From assembly GCA_964036315.1 (NCBI GenBank), contig OZ038478.1:143673057-143737056 (forward strand): DNA of 64,000 bases. Reading direction: 5' to 3'. A program made the translations under genes and the position numbers. Under the pieces are notes generated by a model that was not told the origin of the DNA, searched no databases, and saw only the letters and a list, made by a program, of their open reading frames with translations. This document shows, piece after piece, positions 37,080 to 52,330 of this stretch (its first letter is position 1; each line of letters opens with the position of its first letter). The stretch comes from Acanthosepion esculentum. Lineage: Eukaryota; Mollusca; Cephalopoda; Sepiida; Sepiidae.

Positions 37080-40000
37080 TACCTTCTATTTTGCATGTAC
37101 ACATGGGTTTCATTTGGGCCGGTTAGAATCGTTGCCTAGTTAACAATATCTTTTGGTTATTGACTAAAAATTACCTTATACTTTTGAATGTACACATGGG
37201 TTTCATTTAGGCCAGTCAATATCGTTGCCTAGTTAACAATGTCTTTTGGATATTGGCTAAAAATTACCTTCTACTTTTGAATGTACACATGTGTTTCATT
37301 TAGGCCGGTCAGTATCGTTGCCTAGTTAACAATGTCTTTTGGATATTGACTAAAAATTAGCTTCTACTTTTGAATGTACACATGTGTTTCATTTAGGCCT
37401 GTCAGTATCGTTGCCTAGTTAACAATGTCTTTTGGTTATTGACTAAAAATTACCTTATACTTTTGAATGTACACATGTGTTGCATTGAGGCCGGTCAGTA
37501 TCGTTGCCTAGTTAACAATGTCTTTTGGTTATTGACTAAAAATTACCTTCTACTTTTGCATGTACACATGGGTTTCATTTGGGCCGGTCAGTATCGTTGC
37601 CTAGTTAACAATATCTTTTGGTTATTGACTAAAAATTAGCTTCTACTTTTGAATGTACACATGGGTTTCATTTAGCCCGGTCCGTATCGTTGCTTAGTTA
37701 ACAATGTCTTTTGGTTATTGACTACAAATTACCTTCTACTTTTGAATGTACACATGTGTTTCATTTAGGCCGGTCCGTATCGTTGCCTAGTTAACAATGT
37801 CTTTTGGTTATTGACTAAAGATTACCTTCTACTTTTGAATGTACACATGGGTTTCATTTGGGCCGATCATTATCGTTGCCAAGTTAACAATGTCTTTTGG
37901 TTATTGACTAAAAATTGCCCTCTACTTTTGAATGTACACATGGGTTTCATTTGGGCCGGTCAGTATCGTTGCCTAGTTAACAATGTCTTTTGGTTATTGA
38001 CTAAAAATTACCTTCTACTTTTGAATGTACACATGTGTTTCATTTAGGCCGGTCAGCATCGTTGCCTAGTTAACAATGTCTTTTGGTTATTGACTAAAAA
38101 TTACCTTCTGCTTTTGAATGTACACATGTGTTTCATTTAGGCCGGTCAGTATCGTTGCCTAGTTAACAATGTCTTTTGGTTATTGAATAAAAATTACCTT
38201 CTACTCTTGAATGTACACATGGGTTTGATTTGGGCCGGTCAGTATCGTTGCCTAGTTCACAATGTATTTTTGTTATTGACTAAAAATTACCTTCTACTTT
38301 TGAATGTACACATGGTTTTCATTTGGGCCGGTCAGTATCGTTGCCTAGTTAACAATATCTTTTGGTTATTGACTAAAAATTACCTTATACTTTTGAATGT
38401 ACACATGGGTTTCATTTAGGCCGGTCAATATCGTTGCCTAGTTAACAATGTCTTTTGGATATTGGCTAAAAATTACCTTCTACTTTTGAATGTACACATG
38501 TGTTTCATTTAGGCCGGTCCGTATCGTTGCCTAGTTAACAATGTCTTTTGGTTATTGACTAAAAATTACCTTCTACTTTTGAATGTACACATGTGTTTCA
38601 TTTAGGCCGGTCAGTATCGTTGCCTAGTTAACAATGTCTTTTGGATATTGACTAAAAATTAGCTTCTACTTTTGAATGTACACATGGGTTTCATTTAGGC
38701 CGGTCAGTATCGTTGCCTAGTTAACAATGTCTTTTGGTTATTGACTACAAATTACCTTCTACTTTTGAATGTATACATGTGTTTAATTTAGGCCGGTCCG
38801 TATCGTTGCCTAGTTAACAATGTCTTTTGGTTATTGACTAAAGATTACCTTCTACTTTTGAATGTACACATGGGTTTCATTTAGGCCGATCATTATCGTT
38901 GCCAAGTTAACAATGTCTTTTGGTTATTGACTAAAAATTACCCTCTACTTTTGAATGTACACATGGGTTTCATTTGGGCCGGTCAGTATCGTTGCCTAGT
39001 TAACAATGTCTTTTGGTTATTGACTAAAAATTACTATCTGCTTTTGAATGTACACATGTGTTTCATTTAGGCCGGTCAGTATCGTTGCCTAGTTAACAAT
39101 GTCTTTAGGTTATTGACTAAAAATTACCTTCTACTCTTGAATGTACACATGGGTTTGATTTGGGCCGGTCAGTATCGTTGCCTAGTTCACAATGTCTTTT
39201 GGTTATTGACTAAAAATTACCTTCTACCTTTGAATGTTCACATGTGTTTCATTTAGGCCGGTCAGTATCGTTGCCTAGTTAACAATGACTTTTGGTTATT
39301 GACTAAAAATTACCTTCTACTTTTGAATGTACACATGGGTTTCATTTGGGCCGGTCAGTATCGTTGCCTAGTTAACAATGTCTTTTGGTTTTTGACTAAA
39401 AATTACCTTCTACTTTTGAATGTACACAGGGGTTTCATTTAGGCCGGTAGAGTATCGTTGCCTAGTTAACAATGTCTTTTGGTTATTGACTAAAAATTAC
39501 CTTCTACTTTTGAATGTACACATGGGTTTCATTTAGGCCGATCAATATCGTTGCCTAGTGAACAATGTCTTTTGGATATTGGCTAAAAATTACCTTCTAC
39601 TTTTGAATGTACACATGTGTTTCATTTAGGCCGGTCAGTATCGTTGCCTAGTTAACAATGTCTTTTGGTTATTGACTAAAAATTACCTTCTACTTTTGTA
39701 TGTACACATGGGTTTTATTTAGGCCGGTCAGTATCGTTGCCTAGTTAACAATGTCTTTTGGTTATTGACTAAAAATTACCTTCTACTTTTGTATGTACAC
39801 ATGGGTTTCATTTGGGCCGGTCAGTATCGTTGCCTAGTTAACAATGTCTTTTGGTTATTGACTAAAAATTACCTTCTACTTTTGAATGTACACATGGGTT
39901 TCATTTAGGCCGGTCAGTATCGTTGCCTAGTTAACAATGTCTTTTGGTTATTGACTAAAAATTACCTTCTACTTTTGAATGTACACAGGGGTTTCATTTA

Positions 40001-43000
40001 GGCCGGTAGGGTATCGTTGCCTAGTTAACAATGTCTTTTGGTTATTGGCTAAAAATTACCTTCTACTTTTGAATGTACACATGGGTTTCATTTGGGCCGG
40101 TCAGTATCGTTGCCTAGTTAACAATGTATTTTGGTTATTGACTAAAAATTACCTTCTACTTTTGAATGTACACATGGGTTTCATTTGGGCCGGTCAGTAT
40201 CGTTGCCTAGTTAAAAATGTCTTTTGGTTATTGACTAAAAATTACCTTCTACTTTTGAATGTACACATGGGTTTCATTTAGGCCGATCAGTATCGTTGCC
40301 TAGTTAACAATGTCTTTTGGTTATTGACTAAAAATTACCTTCTACTTTTGAATGTACACATGTGTTTCATTTAGGCCGGTCAGTATCGTTGCCTAGTTAA
40401 CAATATCTTTTGGTTATTGACTAAAAATTACCTTATACTTTTGAATGTACACATGGGTTTCATTTAGGCCGGTCAATATCGTTGCCTAGTTAACAATGTC
40501 TTTTGGATATTGGCTAAAAATTACATTCTACTTTTGAATGTACACATGTGTTTCATTTAGGCCGGTCAGTATCGTTGCCTAGTAAACAATGTCTTTTGGA
40601 TATTGACTAAAAATTAGCTTCTTCTTTTGAATGTACACATGGGTTTCATTTAGGCCGGTCAGTATCGTTGCCTAGTTAACAATGTCTTTTGGTTATTGAC
40701 TACAAATTACCTTCTACTTTTGAATGTACACATGTGTTTCATTTAGGCCAGTCAGTATCGTTGCCTAGTTAACAATGTCTTTTGGTTATTGACTAAAGAT
40801 TACCTTCTACTTTTGAATGTACACATGGGTTTCATTTAGGCCGATCATTATCGTTGCCAAGATAACCATGTCTTTTGGTTATTGACTAAAAATTACCCTC
40901 TACTTTTGAATGTACACATGGGTTTCATTTAGGCCGGTCAGTATCGTTGCCTAGTTAACAATGTCTTTTGGTTATTGACTAAAAATTACCTTCTGCTTTT
41001 GAATGTACACAAGGGTTTCATTTAGGCCGGTCAGTATCGTTGCCTAGTTAACAATGTCTTTTGGTTATTGACTAAAGATTACTGTCTACTTTTGAATGTA
41101 CACATGTGTTTCATTTAGGCCGGTCAGTATCGTTGCCTAGTTAACAATGTCTTTTGGTTATTGACTAAAAATTACCTTCTACTTTTGAATGTACACATGG
41201 GTTTCATTTAGGCCGGTCAGTATCGTTGCCTAGTTAACAATGTCTTTTGGTTATTGACTAAAGATTACCTTCTACTTTTGAATGTACACATGGGTTTCAT
41301 TTAGGCCGGTCAGTATCGTTGCCTAGTTAACAATGTCTTTTGGTTATTGACTAAAGATTACCTTCTACTTTTGAATGTACACATGGGTTTAATTTAGGCC
41401 GATCAGTATCGTTGCAAAGTTAACAATGTCTTTTGGTTATTGACTAAAAATTACCCTCTACTTTTGAATGTACACATGGGTTTCATTTGGGCCGGTCAGT
41501 ATCGTTGCCTAGTTAACAATGTCTTTTGGTTATTGACTAAAAATTACCTTCTACTTTTGAATGTACACATGTGTTTCATTTAGGCCGGTCAGTATCGTTG
41601 CCTAGTTAACAATGTCTTTTGGTTATTGACTAAAAATTACCTTCTACTTTTGAATGTACACATGGGTTTCATTTGGGCCGGTCAGTATCGTTGCCTAGTT
41701 AACAATGTCTTTTGGTTATTGACTAAAAATTACCTTCTACTTTTGAATGTACACATGGGTTTCATTTAGGCCGGTCAGTATCGTTGCCTAGTTAACAATG
41801 TCTTTTGGATATTGGCTAAAAATTACCTTCTACTTTTGAATGTACACATGTGTTTCATTTAGGCCGGTCAGTATCGTTGCCTAGTTAACAATGTCTTTTG
41901 GTTATTGACTAAAAATTACCTTCTACTTTTGAATGTACACATGGGTTTCATTTGGGCCGGTCAGTATCGTTCCCTAGTTAACAATGTCTTTTGGTTATTG
42001 ACTAAAAATTACCTTCTACTTTTGAATGTACACATGGGTTTCATTTGGGCCGGTCACTATCGTTGCCTAGTTAATAATGTCTTTTGGTTATTGAATAAAA
42101 ATTTCCTTCTACTTTTGAATGTACACATGTGTTTCATTTAGGCCGGTCAGTATCGTTGCCTAGTTAACAATGTCTTTTGGTTATTGACTAAAAATTACCT
42201 TCTACTTTTCAATGTACACATGGGTTTCATTTGGGCCGGTCAGTATCGTTGCCTAGTTAACAATGTCTTTTGGTTATTGACTAAAAATTACCTTCTACTT
42301 TTGAATGTATACAAGTGTTTCATTTGGGCCGGTCAGTATCGTTGCCTAGTTAACAATGTCTTTTGGATATTGACTAAAAATTACATTCTACTTTTGAATG
42401 TACACATGGGTTTTATTTAGGCCGGTCAGTATCGTTGCCTAGTTAACAATGTCTTTTGGTTATTGACTAAAAATGACCTTCTACTTTTGAATGTACACAT
42501 GGGTTTTATTTAGGCCGGTCAGTATCGTTGCCTAGTTAACAATGTCTTTTGGTTATTGACTAAAAATTACCTTCTACTTTTGAATGTACACATGGGTTTC
42601 ATTTGGGCCGGTCACTATCCTTGCCTAGTTAATAATGTCTTTTGGTTATTGAATAAAAATTTCCTTCTACTTTTGAATGTACACATGGGTTTCATTTAAG
42701 CCGGTCAGTATCGTTGCCTAGTTAACAAAGTCTTTTGGATTTTGGCTAAAAATTACCTTCTACTTTTGAATGTACACATGGGTTTCATTTGGGCCGGTCA
42801 GTACGGTTGCCTAGTTAAAAATGTCTTTTGGTTATTGACTAAAAATTACCTTCTACTTTTGAATGTACACATGTGTTTCATTTAGGCCGGTCAGTATCGT
42901 TTCCTAGTTAACAATATCTTTTGGTTATTGACTAAAAATTACCTTCTACTTTTGAATGTACACATGGGTTTCATTTGGGCCGGTCAGTATCGTTGCCTAG

Positions 43001-46000
43001 TTAACAATGTCTTTTGGTTATTGACTAAAAATTACCTTCTACTTTTGAATGTACACATGTGTTTCATTTAGGCCGGTCAGTATCATTGCCTAGTTAACAA
43101 TGTCTTTTGGTTATTGACTAAAAATTACCTTCTACTTTTGAATGTACACATGGGTTTCATTTGGGCCGGTCAGTATCGTTGCCTAGTTAACAATGTCTTT
43201 TGGTTATTGACTAAAGATTACCTTCTACTTTTGAATGTACACATGGGTTTCATTTAGGCCTATCAGTATCGTTGCCTAGTTAACAATGTCTTTTGGTTAT
43301 TGACTAAAAATTACCTTCTACTCTTGAATGTACACATGGGTTTCATTTGGGCCGGTCAGTATCGTTGCCTAGTTCACAATGTCTTTTGGTTATTGACTAA
43401 AAATTACCTTCTACTTTTGAATGTACACATGTGTTTCATTTAGGCCGGTCAGTATCGTTGCCTAGTTAACAATGTCTTTTGGTTACTGACTAAAAATTTC
43501 ATTCTAATTTTGAATGTACACATGGGTTTCATTTGGGCCGGTCAGTATCGTTGCCTAGTTAACAATGTCTTTTGGTTATTGACTAAAAATTACCTTCTAC
43601 TTTTGAATGTACACATGGGTTTAATTTAGGCCGGTCAATATCGTTGCCTAGTTAACAATGTCTTTTGGATATTGGCTAAAAATTACCTTCTACTTTTGAA
43701 TGTACACATGTGTTTCATTTAGGCCGGTCAGTATCGTTGCCTAGTTAACAATGACTTTTGGATATTGACTAAAAATTACCTTCTACTTTTGAATGTACAC
43801 ATGGGTTTCATTTAGGCCGGTCAGTATCGTTGCCTAGTTAACAATGTCTTTTGGTTTTTGATTAAAAATTACCTTCTACTTTTGAATGTACACATGTGTT
43901 TTATTTGGGCCGGTCAGTATCGTTGCCTAGTTAACAATGTCTTTTGGTTATTGACTAAAGATTACCTTCTACTTTCGAATGTACACATGGGTTTCATTTA
44001 GGCCGATCAGTATCGTTGCCTAGTTAACAAAGTCTTTTGGTTATTGACTAAAAATTACCCTCTACTTTTGAATGTACACATGGGTTTCATTTAGGCCGGT
44101 CAGTATCGTTGCCTAGTTAACAATGTCTTTTGGATATTGGCTAAAAATTACCTTCTACTTTTGAATGTACACATGTGTTTCATTTAGGCCGGTCAGTATC
44201 GTTGCCTAGTTAACAATGTCTTTTGGTTATTGACTAAAAATTACCTTCTACTTTTGAATGTACACATGCGTTTCATTTGGGCCGGTCAGTATCGTTGCCT
44301 AGTTAACAATGTCTTTTGGTTTTTGACTAAAAATTACCTTCTACTTTTGAATGTACACATGGGTTTCATTTGGGCCGGTCAATATCGTTGCCTAGTTAAG
44401 AATGTCTTTTGGATATTGACTAAAAATTACCTTCTACTTTTGAATGTAAACATGGGTTTTATTTAGGCCGGTCAGTATCGTTGCCTAGTTAACAATCTCT
44501 TTTGTATATTGGCTAAAAATTACCTTCTACTTTTGAATGTACACATGGGTTTCATTTGGGCCGGTCAGTATCGTTGCCTAGTTAACAATGTCTTTTGGAT
44601 ATTGACTAAAAATTACCTTCTACTTTTGAATGTACACATGGGTTTCATTTAGGCCGGTCAGTATTGTTGCCTAGTTAACAATGTCTTTTGGATATTGGCT
44701 AAAAATTACCTTCTACTTTTGAATGTACACATGTGTTTCATTTAGGCCGGTCAGTATCGTTGCCTAGTTAACAATGTCTTTTGGTTATTGACTAAAAATT
44801 ACCTTCTACTTTTAAATGTACACATGGGTTTCATTTGGGCCGGTCAGTATCGTTGCGTAGTTAACAATGTCTTTTGGTTATTGACTAAAAATTACCTTCT
44901 ACTTTTGTATGTACACATGGGTTTTATTTAGGCTGGTCAGTATCGTTGCCTAGTTAACAATGTCTTTTGGATATTGACTAAAAATTACCTTCTACTTTTG
45001 AATGTACACATGGGTTTCATTTAGGCCGGTCAGTATCGTTGCCTAGTTAACAATGTCTTTTGGTTATTGACTAAAATTACCTTCTACTTTTGAATGTACA
45101 CATGGGTTTCATTTGGGCCGATCAGTATCGTTGCCTAGTTAACAATGTTTTTTGATTATTGACTAAAAATTACCTACTAATTTTGAATGTAAACATGGGT
45201 TTTATTTGGGCCGGTCAGTATCGTTGTCTAGTTAACAATGTCTTTTGGTTATTGACTAAAAATTACATTCTACTTTTGAATGTACACGTGTGTTTCATTT
45301 GGGCCGGTCAGTATCGTTGCCTAATTAACAATGTCTTTTAGTTATTGACTAAAAATTACCTTCTACTTTTGAATGTACACATGGGTTTCATTTGGGCCGG
45401 TCAGTATCGTTGCCTAGTTAACAATGTCTTTTGGTTTTTGACTAAAAATTACCTTCTACTTTTGAATGTACACATGGGTTTCATTTGGGCCGGTCAGTAT
45501 CGTTGCCTAGTTAACAATCTTTTTTGGTTATTGACTAAAAATTACCTTCTACTTTTGAATGTACACATGGGTTTCATTTGGGCCGGTCAGTATCGTTGCC
45601 TAGTTAACAATGTCTTTTGGTTATTGACTAAAAATTAGCTTCTCCTTTTAAATGTACACATGGGTTTCATTTGGGCCGGTCAGTATCGTTGCCTAGTTAA
45701 AAATGTCTTCTGGTTATTGACTAAAAATTACCTTCTATTTTTTGAATGTACACATGGGTTTCTTTTGGGCCGGTCAGTATCGTTGCCTAGTTAACAATGT
45801 CTTTTGGTTATTGATTAAAAATTACCTTCTACTTTTGAATGTACACATGGGTTTCATTTGGGCCGGTCAGTATCGTTGCCTAGTTAAAAATGTCTTTTGG
45901 TTATTGTCTAAAAATAGCTCCTACTTTTGAATGTACACATGTGTTTCATTTAGGCCGGTCAGTATCGTTGCCTAGTTAACAATGTCTTTTGGTTATTGAC

Positions 46001-47600
46001 TAAAAATTACCTTCTACTTTTGAATGTACACATGGGTTTCATTTGGGCCGGTCAGTATCGTTGCCTAGTTAACAATGTCTTTTGTTATTGACTAAAAATT
46101 ACCTTCTATTTTGAATGTACACATGTGTTTCATTTAGGCCGGTCAGTATCGTTGCCTAGTTAACAATGTCTTTTGGTTATTGACTAAAAATTACCTTCTA
46201 CTTTTGAATGTACACGTGTGTTTCATTTGGGCCGGTCAGTATCGTTTCCTAATTAACAATGTCTTTTAGTTATTGACTAAAAATTACCTTCTACTTTTGA
46301 ATGTACACATGGGTTTCTTTTGGGCCGGTCAGTATCGTTGCCTAGTTAACAATGTCTTTTGGTTATTGACTAAAAATTACCTTCTACTTTTGAATGTACA
46401 CATGGGTTTAATTTAGGCCGGTCAGTATCGTTGCCTAGTTAACAATGTCTTTTGGTTATTGAGTAAAAATTACATTCTACTTTTGAATGTACACATGGGT
46501 TTCATTTAGGCCGGTCAGTATCGTTGCCTATTTAACAATGTCTTTTGGATATTGGCTAAAATTTACCTTCTACTTTTGAATGTACACATGGGTTTCATTT
46601 GGGCCGGTCAGTATCGTTGCCTAGTTAACAATCTTTTTTGGTTATTGACTAAAAATTACCTTCTACTTTTGAATGCACACATGTGTTTCATTTAGGCCGG
46701 TCAGTATCGTTGCCTAGTTAACAATGTCTTTTGCTTATTGACTAAAAATTACCTTCTACTTTTGAATGTACACATGGGTTTCATTTGGGCCGGTCAGTAT
46801 CCTTGCCTAGTTAACAATGTCTTTTGTTTATTGACTAAAAATTACCTTCTACTTTTGAATGTACACATGTGTTTCATTTGGGCCGGTCAGTATCGTTGCA
46901 TAGTTAACAATGTCTTTTGGTTATTGACTAAAGATTACCTTCTACATTTGAATGAACACATGGGTTTCATTTGGGCCGGTCAGTATCGTTGCCTAGTTAA
47001 CAATGTTTTTTGGTTATTGACTAAAAATTACCTTCTACTTTTGAATGTACACATGGGTTTCATTTGGGCCGGTCAGTATCGTTGCCTAGTTAACAATGTC
47101 TTTTGGTTATTGACTAAAAATTACCTTTTACTTTTAAATGTACACATGGGTTTCATTTGGGCCGGTCAGTATCGTTGCCTAGTTAACAATGTCTTCTGGT
47201 TATTGACTAAAAATTACCTTCTACTTTTGAATGTACACATGGGTTTCTTTTGGGCCGGTCAGTATCGTTGCCTAGTTAACAATGTCTTTTGGTTATTGAC
47301 TAAAAATTACCTTCTACTTTTGAATGTACACATGGGTTTCATTTGGGGCGGTCAGTATCGTTGCCTAGTTAAAAATGTCTTTTGGTTATTGACTAAAAAT
47401 TACCTTCTACTTTTGAATGTACACATGTGTTTCATTTAGGCCCGTCAGTATCGTTGCCTAGTTAACAATGTCTTTTGGTTATTGACTAAAAATGACCTTC
47501 TACTTTTGAATGTACACATGTGTTTCTTTTGGGTCGGTCAGTATCGTTGACTAGATAACAATGTCTTTTGGTTATTGACTATAAATTACCTTCTACTTTT
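37080..47600. repeat. Array section rich in the TAG-type unit
   Basis: Here TTTAGGCC units, often with ATGTGTTTC, alternate with TTGGGCC units, so the + strand frame is mostly under about 100 codons. Local repetition includes a unit with CACAGGGG and GGCCGGTAGRG seen near 39427 and 39985, 558 bp (6 units) apart, and the GATCATTATCGTTGCCAAG unit near 37866, 38888 and 40848. Confidence 0.75.
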
Positions 47601-48899
47601 GAAAGTACACATGTGTTTCATTTAGGCCGGTCAGTATCGTTGCCTAGTTAACAATGTCTTTTGGTTATTTACTAAAAATTACCTTCTACTTTTGAATGTA
47701 CACATGGGTTTCATTTGGGCCGGTCAGTATCGTTGCCTAGTTAACAATGTCTTTTGGTTATTGACTAAAAATTACCTTCTACTTTTGAATGTACACATGT
47801 GTTTCATTTGGGCCGGTCAGTATCGTTGCCTAGTTAACAATGTCTTTTGGTTATTGACTAAAGATTACCTTCTACTTTTGAATGTACACATGGGTTTCAT
47901 TTAGGCCGATCAGTATCGTTGCCTAATTAACAATGTCTTTTGGTTATTGACTAAAAATTACCTTCTACTTTTGAATGTACACATGAGTTTCATTTAGGCC
48001 GGTCAGTATCGTTGCCTAGTTAACAATGTCTTTTGGATATTGGCTAAAAATTACCTTCTACTTTTGAATGTACACATGTGTTTAATTTAGGCCGGTCAGT
48101 ATCGTTGCCTAGTTAACAATGTCTTTTGGATATTGACTAAAAATTACCTTCTACTTTTGAATGTACACATGGGTTTCATTTGGGCCGGTCAGTATCGTTG
48201 CCTAGTTAACAATATCTTTTGGTTATTGACTAAAAATTACCTTATAATTTTGAATGTACACATGGGTTTCATTTGGGCCGGTCAGTATCGTTGCCTAGTT
48301 AACAATGTCTTTTGGTTGTTGACTAAAAATTACCTTCTACTTTTGAATGTACACATGGGTTTCTTTTGGGCCGGTCAGTATCGTTGCCTAGTTAACAATG
48401 TCTTTTGGTTAATGACTAAAAATTACCTTCTACTTTTGAATGTACACATGGCTTTCGTTTAGGCCGGTCAGTATCGTTCCCTAGTTAACAATGTCTTTTG
48501 GATATTGGCTAAAAATTACCTTATACTTTTGAATGTACACATGGGTTTCATTTTCAGCCGGTCAGTATCGTTGCCTAGTTAACAATGTCTTTTGGTTATT
48601 GACTAAAAATTACCTTCTACTTTTGAATGTACACATGGGTTTCATTTGGGCCGGTCAGTATCGTTGCCTAGTTAACAATGTCTTTTGGTTATTGACTAAA
48701 AATTACCTTCTACCTTTGAATGTACACATGGGTTTCATTTGGGCCGGTCAGTATTGTTGTCTAGTTAACAATGTCTTTTGGTTATTGACTAAAAATTACC
48801 TTCTACTTTTGAATGTACACATGGGTTTCATTTGGGCCAGTCAGTATCGTTGCCTAGTTAACAATGTCTTTTGTTTATTGACTAAAAATTACCTTCTAC

Positions 48900-51800
48900 T
48901 TTTGAATGTACACACGGGTTTCATTTAGGCCGGTCAGTATCGTTGCCTAGTTAACAATGTCTTTTGGATATTGGCTAAAAATTACCTTCTACTTTTGAAT
49001 GTACACATGTGTTTCATTTCGGCCGGTCAGTATCGTTGCCTAGTTAACAAGGTCTTTTGGATATTGACTAAAAATTACCTTCTACTTTTGAATGTACACA
49101 TGTGTTTTATTTAGGCCGGTCAGTATCGTTGCCTAGTTAACAATGTCTTTTGGTTATTGACTAAAAATTACCTTCTACTTTTGAATGTACACATGGGTTT
49201 CATTTGGGCCGGTCAGTATCGTTGCCTAGTTAACAATGTCTTTTGGTTATTGACTAAAAATTACCTTCTACATTTGAATGTACACATGTGTTTCATTTGG
49301 GCCGGTCAGTATCGTTGCCTAGTTAACAATGTCTTTTGGTTATTGACTAAAAATTACCTTCTACTTTTTAATGTACACATGGGTTTATTTTGGGCCGGTC
49401 CTATCGTTGCCTAGTTAACAATGTCTTTTGGTTATTGACTAAAAATTACCTTCTACTTTTTAATGTACACATGGGTTTCATTTGGGCCGGTCAGTATCGT
49501 TGCCTAGTTAACAATGTCTTTTGGTTATTGACTAAAAATTACCTTCTACCTTTGAATGTACACATGGGTTTCATTTGGGCCGGTCAGTATTGTTGCCTAG
49601 TTAACAATGTCTTTTGGTTATTGACTAAAAATTACCTTCTACTTTTGAATGTACACATGGGTTTCATTTGGGCCAGTCAGTATCGTTGCCTAGTTAACAA
49701 TGTCTTTTGTTTATTGAGTAAAAATTACCTTCTACTTTTGAATGTAAACATGGGTTTCATTTAGGCCGGTCAGTATCGTTGCCTAGTTAACAAAGTCTTT
49801 TATATTTTGGCTAAAAATTACCTTCTACTTTTGAATGTACACATGGGTTTCATTTGGGCCGGTCAGTATCGTTGCCTAGTTAAAAATGTCTTTTGGTTAT
49901 TGACTAAAAATTACCTTCTACTTTTGAATGTACATATGTGTTTCATTTGGGCCGGTTAGTATCGTTGCCTAGTTAACAATGTCTTTTGGTTATTGACTAA
50001 AAATTACCTTCTACTTTTGAATGTACACATGTGTTTCATTTAGGCCGGTCAGTATCGTTGCCTAGTTAACAATGTCTTTTGGTTATTGACTAAAAATTAC
50101 CTTCTACATTTTGAATGTACACATGGGTTTCATTTGGGCCGGTCAGTATCGTTGCCTGGTTAACAATGTCTTTTGGTTATTGACTAAAGATTACCTTCTA
50201 CTTTTGAATGTACACATGGGTTTCATTTAGGCCGATCAGTATCGTTGCCTACTTAACAATGTCTTTTGGTTATTGACTAAAAATTACCTTCTACTTTTGA
50301 ATGTACACATGGGTTTCATTTGGGCCGGTCAGTATCGTTGCCTAGTTAACGATGTCTTTTGGTTATTGACTAAAAATTACCTTCTACTTTTGAATGTACA
50401 CATGTGTTTCATTTGGGCCGGTCAGTATCGTTGCCTAGTTAACAATGTCTTTTGGTTATTGACTAAAGATTACCTTCTACTTTTGAATGTGCACATGGGT
50501 TTCATTTGGCCCGGTCAGTATTGTTGCCTAGTTAACAATGTATTTTGTTTAATGACTAAAAATTACCTTCTACTTTTGAATGTACACATGGGTTTCATTT
50601 GGGCCGGTCAGTATCGTTGCCTAGTTAACAATGTCTTTTGGTTATTGACTAATGATTACCTTCTACCTTTGAATGTACACACGGGTTTCATTTAGGCCGG
50701 TCAGTATCGTTGCCTAGTTAACAATGTCTTTTGGATATTGGCTAAAAATTACCTTCTACTTTTGAATGTACACATGTGTTTCATTTCGGCCGGTCAGTAT
50801 CGTTGCCTAGTTAACAAGGTCTTTTGGATATTGACTAAAAATTACCTTCTACTTTTGAATGTACACATGTGTTTTATTTAGGCCGGTCAGTATCGTTGCC
50901 TAGTTAACAATGTCTTTTGGTTATTGACTAAAAATTACCTTCTACTTTTGAATGTACACATGGGTTTCATTTGGGCCGGTCAGTATCGTTGCCTAGTTAA
51001 CAATGTCTTTTGGTTATTGACTAAAAATTACCTTCTACATTTGAATGTACACATGTGTTTCATTTGGGCCGGTCAGTATCGTTGCCTAGTTAACAATGTC
51101 TTTTGGTTATTGACTAAAAATTACCTTCTACTTTTTAATGTACACATGGGTTTCATTTGGGCCGGTCCTATCGTTGCCTAGTTAACAATGTCTTTTGGTT
51201 ATTGACTAAAAATTACCTTCTACTTTTTAATGTACACATGGGTTTCATTTGGGCCGGTCAGTATCGTTGCCTAGTTAACAATGTCTTTTGGTTATTGACT
51301 AAAAATTACCTTCTACCTTTGAATGTACACATGGGTTTCATTTGGGCCGGTCAGTATTGTTGCCTAGTTAACAATGTCTTTTGGTTATTGACTAAAAATT
51401 ACCTTCTACTTTTGAATGTACACATGGGTTTCATTTGGGCCAGTCAGTATCGTTGCCTAGTTAACAATGTCTTTTGTTTATTGAGTAAAAATTACCTTCT
51501 ACTTTTGAATGTAAACATGGGTTTCATTTAGGCCGGTCAGTATCGTTGCCTAGTTAACAAAGTCTTTTATATTTTGGCTAAAAATTACCTTCTACTTTTG
51601 AATGTACACATGGGTTTCATTTGGGCCGGTCAGTATCGTTGCCTAGTTAAAAATGTCTTTTGGTTATTGACTAAAAATTACCTTCTACTTTTGAATGTAC
51701 ATATGTGTTTCATTTGGGCCGGTTAGTATCGTTGCCTAGTTAACAATGTCTTTTGGTTATTGACTAAAAATTACCTTCTACTTTTGAATGTACACATGGG

Positions 51801-52330
51801 TTTCATTTGGGCCGGTCAGTATCGTTGCCTGGTTAACAATGTCTTTTGGTTATTGACTAAAGATTACCTTCTACTTTTGAATGTACACATGGGTTTCATT
51901 TAGGCCGATCAGTATCGTTGCCTACTTAACAATGTCTTTTGGTTATTGACTAAAAATTACCTTCTACTTTTGAATGTACACATGGGTTTCATTTGGGCCG
52001 GTCAGTATCGTTGCCTAGTTAACGATGTCTTTTGGTTATTGACTAAAAATTACCTTCTACTTTTGAATGTACACATGTTTTTCATTTGGGCCGGTCAGTA
52101 TCGTTGCCTAGTTAACAATGTCTTTTGGTTATTGACTAAAGATTACCTTCTACTTTTGAATGTACACATGGGTTTCATTGGGGCCGGTCAGTATTGTTGC
52201 CTAGTTAACAATGTCTTTTGTTTATTGACTAAAAATTACCTTCTACTTTTGAATGTACACATGGGTTTCATTTGGGCCGGTCAGTATCGTTGCCTAGTTA
52301 ACAATGTCTTTTGGTTATTGACTAATGATT
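48900..52330. repeat. Tandem pair of 18-19-unit higher-order repeats
   Basis: The CACACGGG unit at 48911 returns at 50678 (offset 1,767 = 19x93). Likewise the short GGTCCTATCG unit (49397/51164), the GTCTTTTATATTTTGG unit and the TACATATGTG/GGTTAG unit. Further right the offset becomes 1,673 (18x93-1, for example CCTGGTTAAC at 50155/51828), because the first copy has one extra unit with a 1-bp insertion near 50107. The ACTAATGATT unit (50648/52321) closes both copies. Confidence 0.88.
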
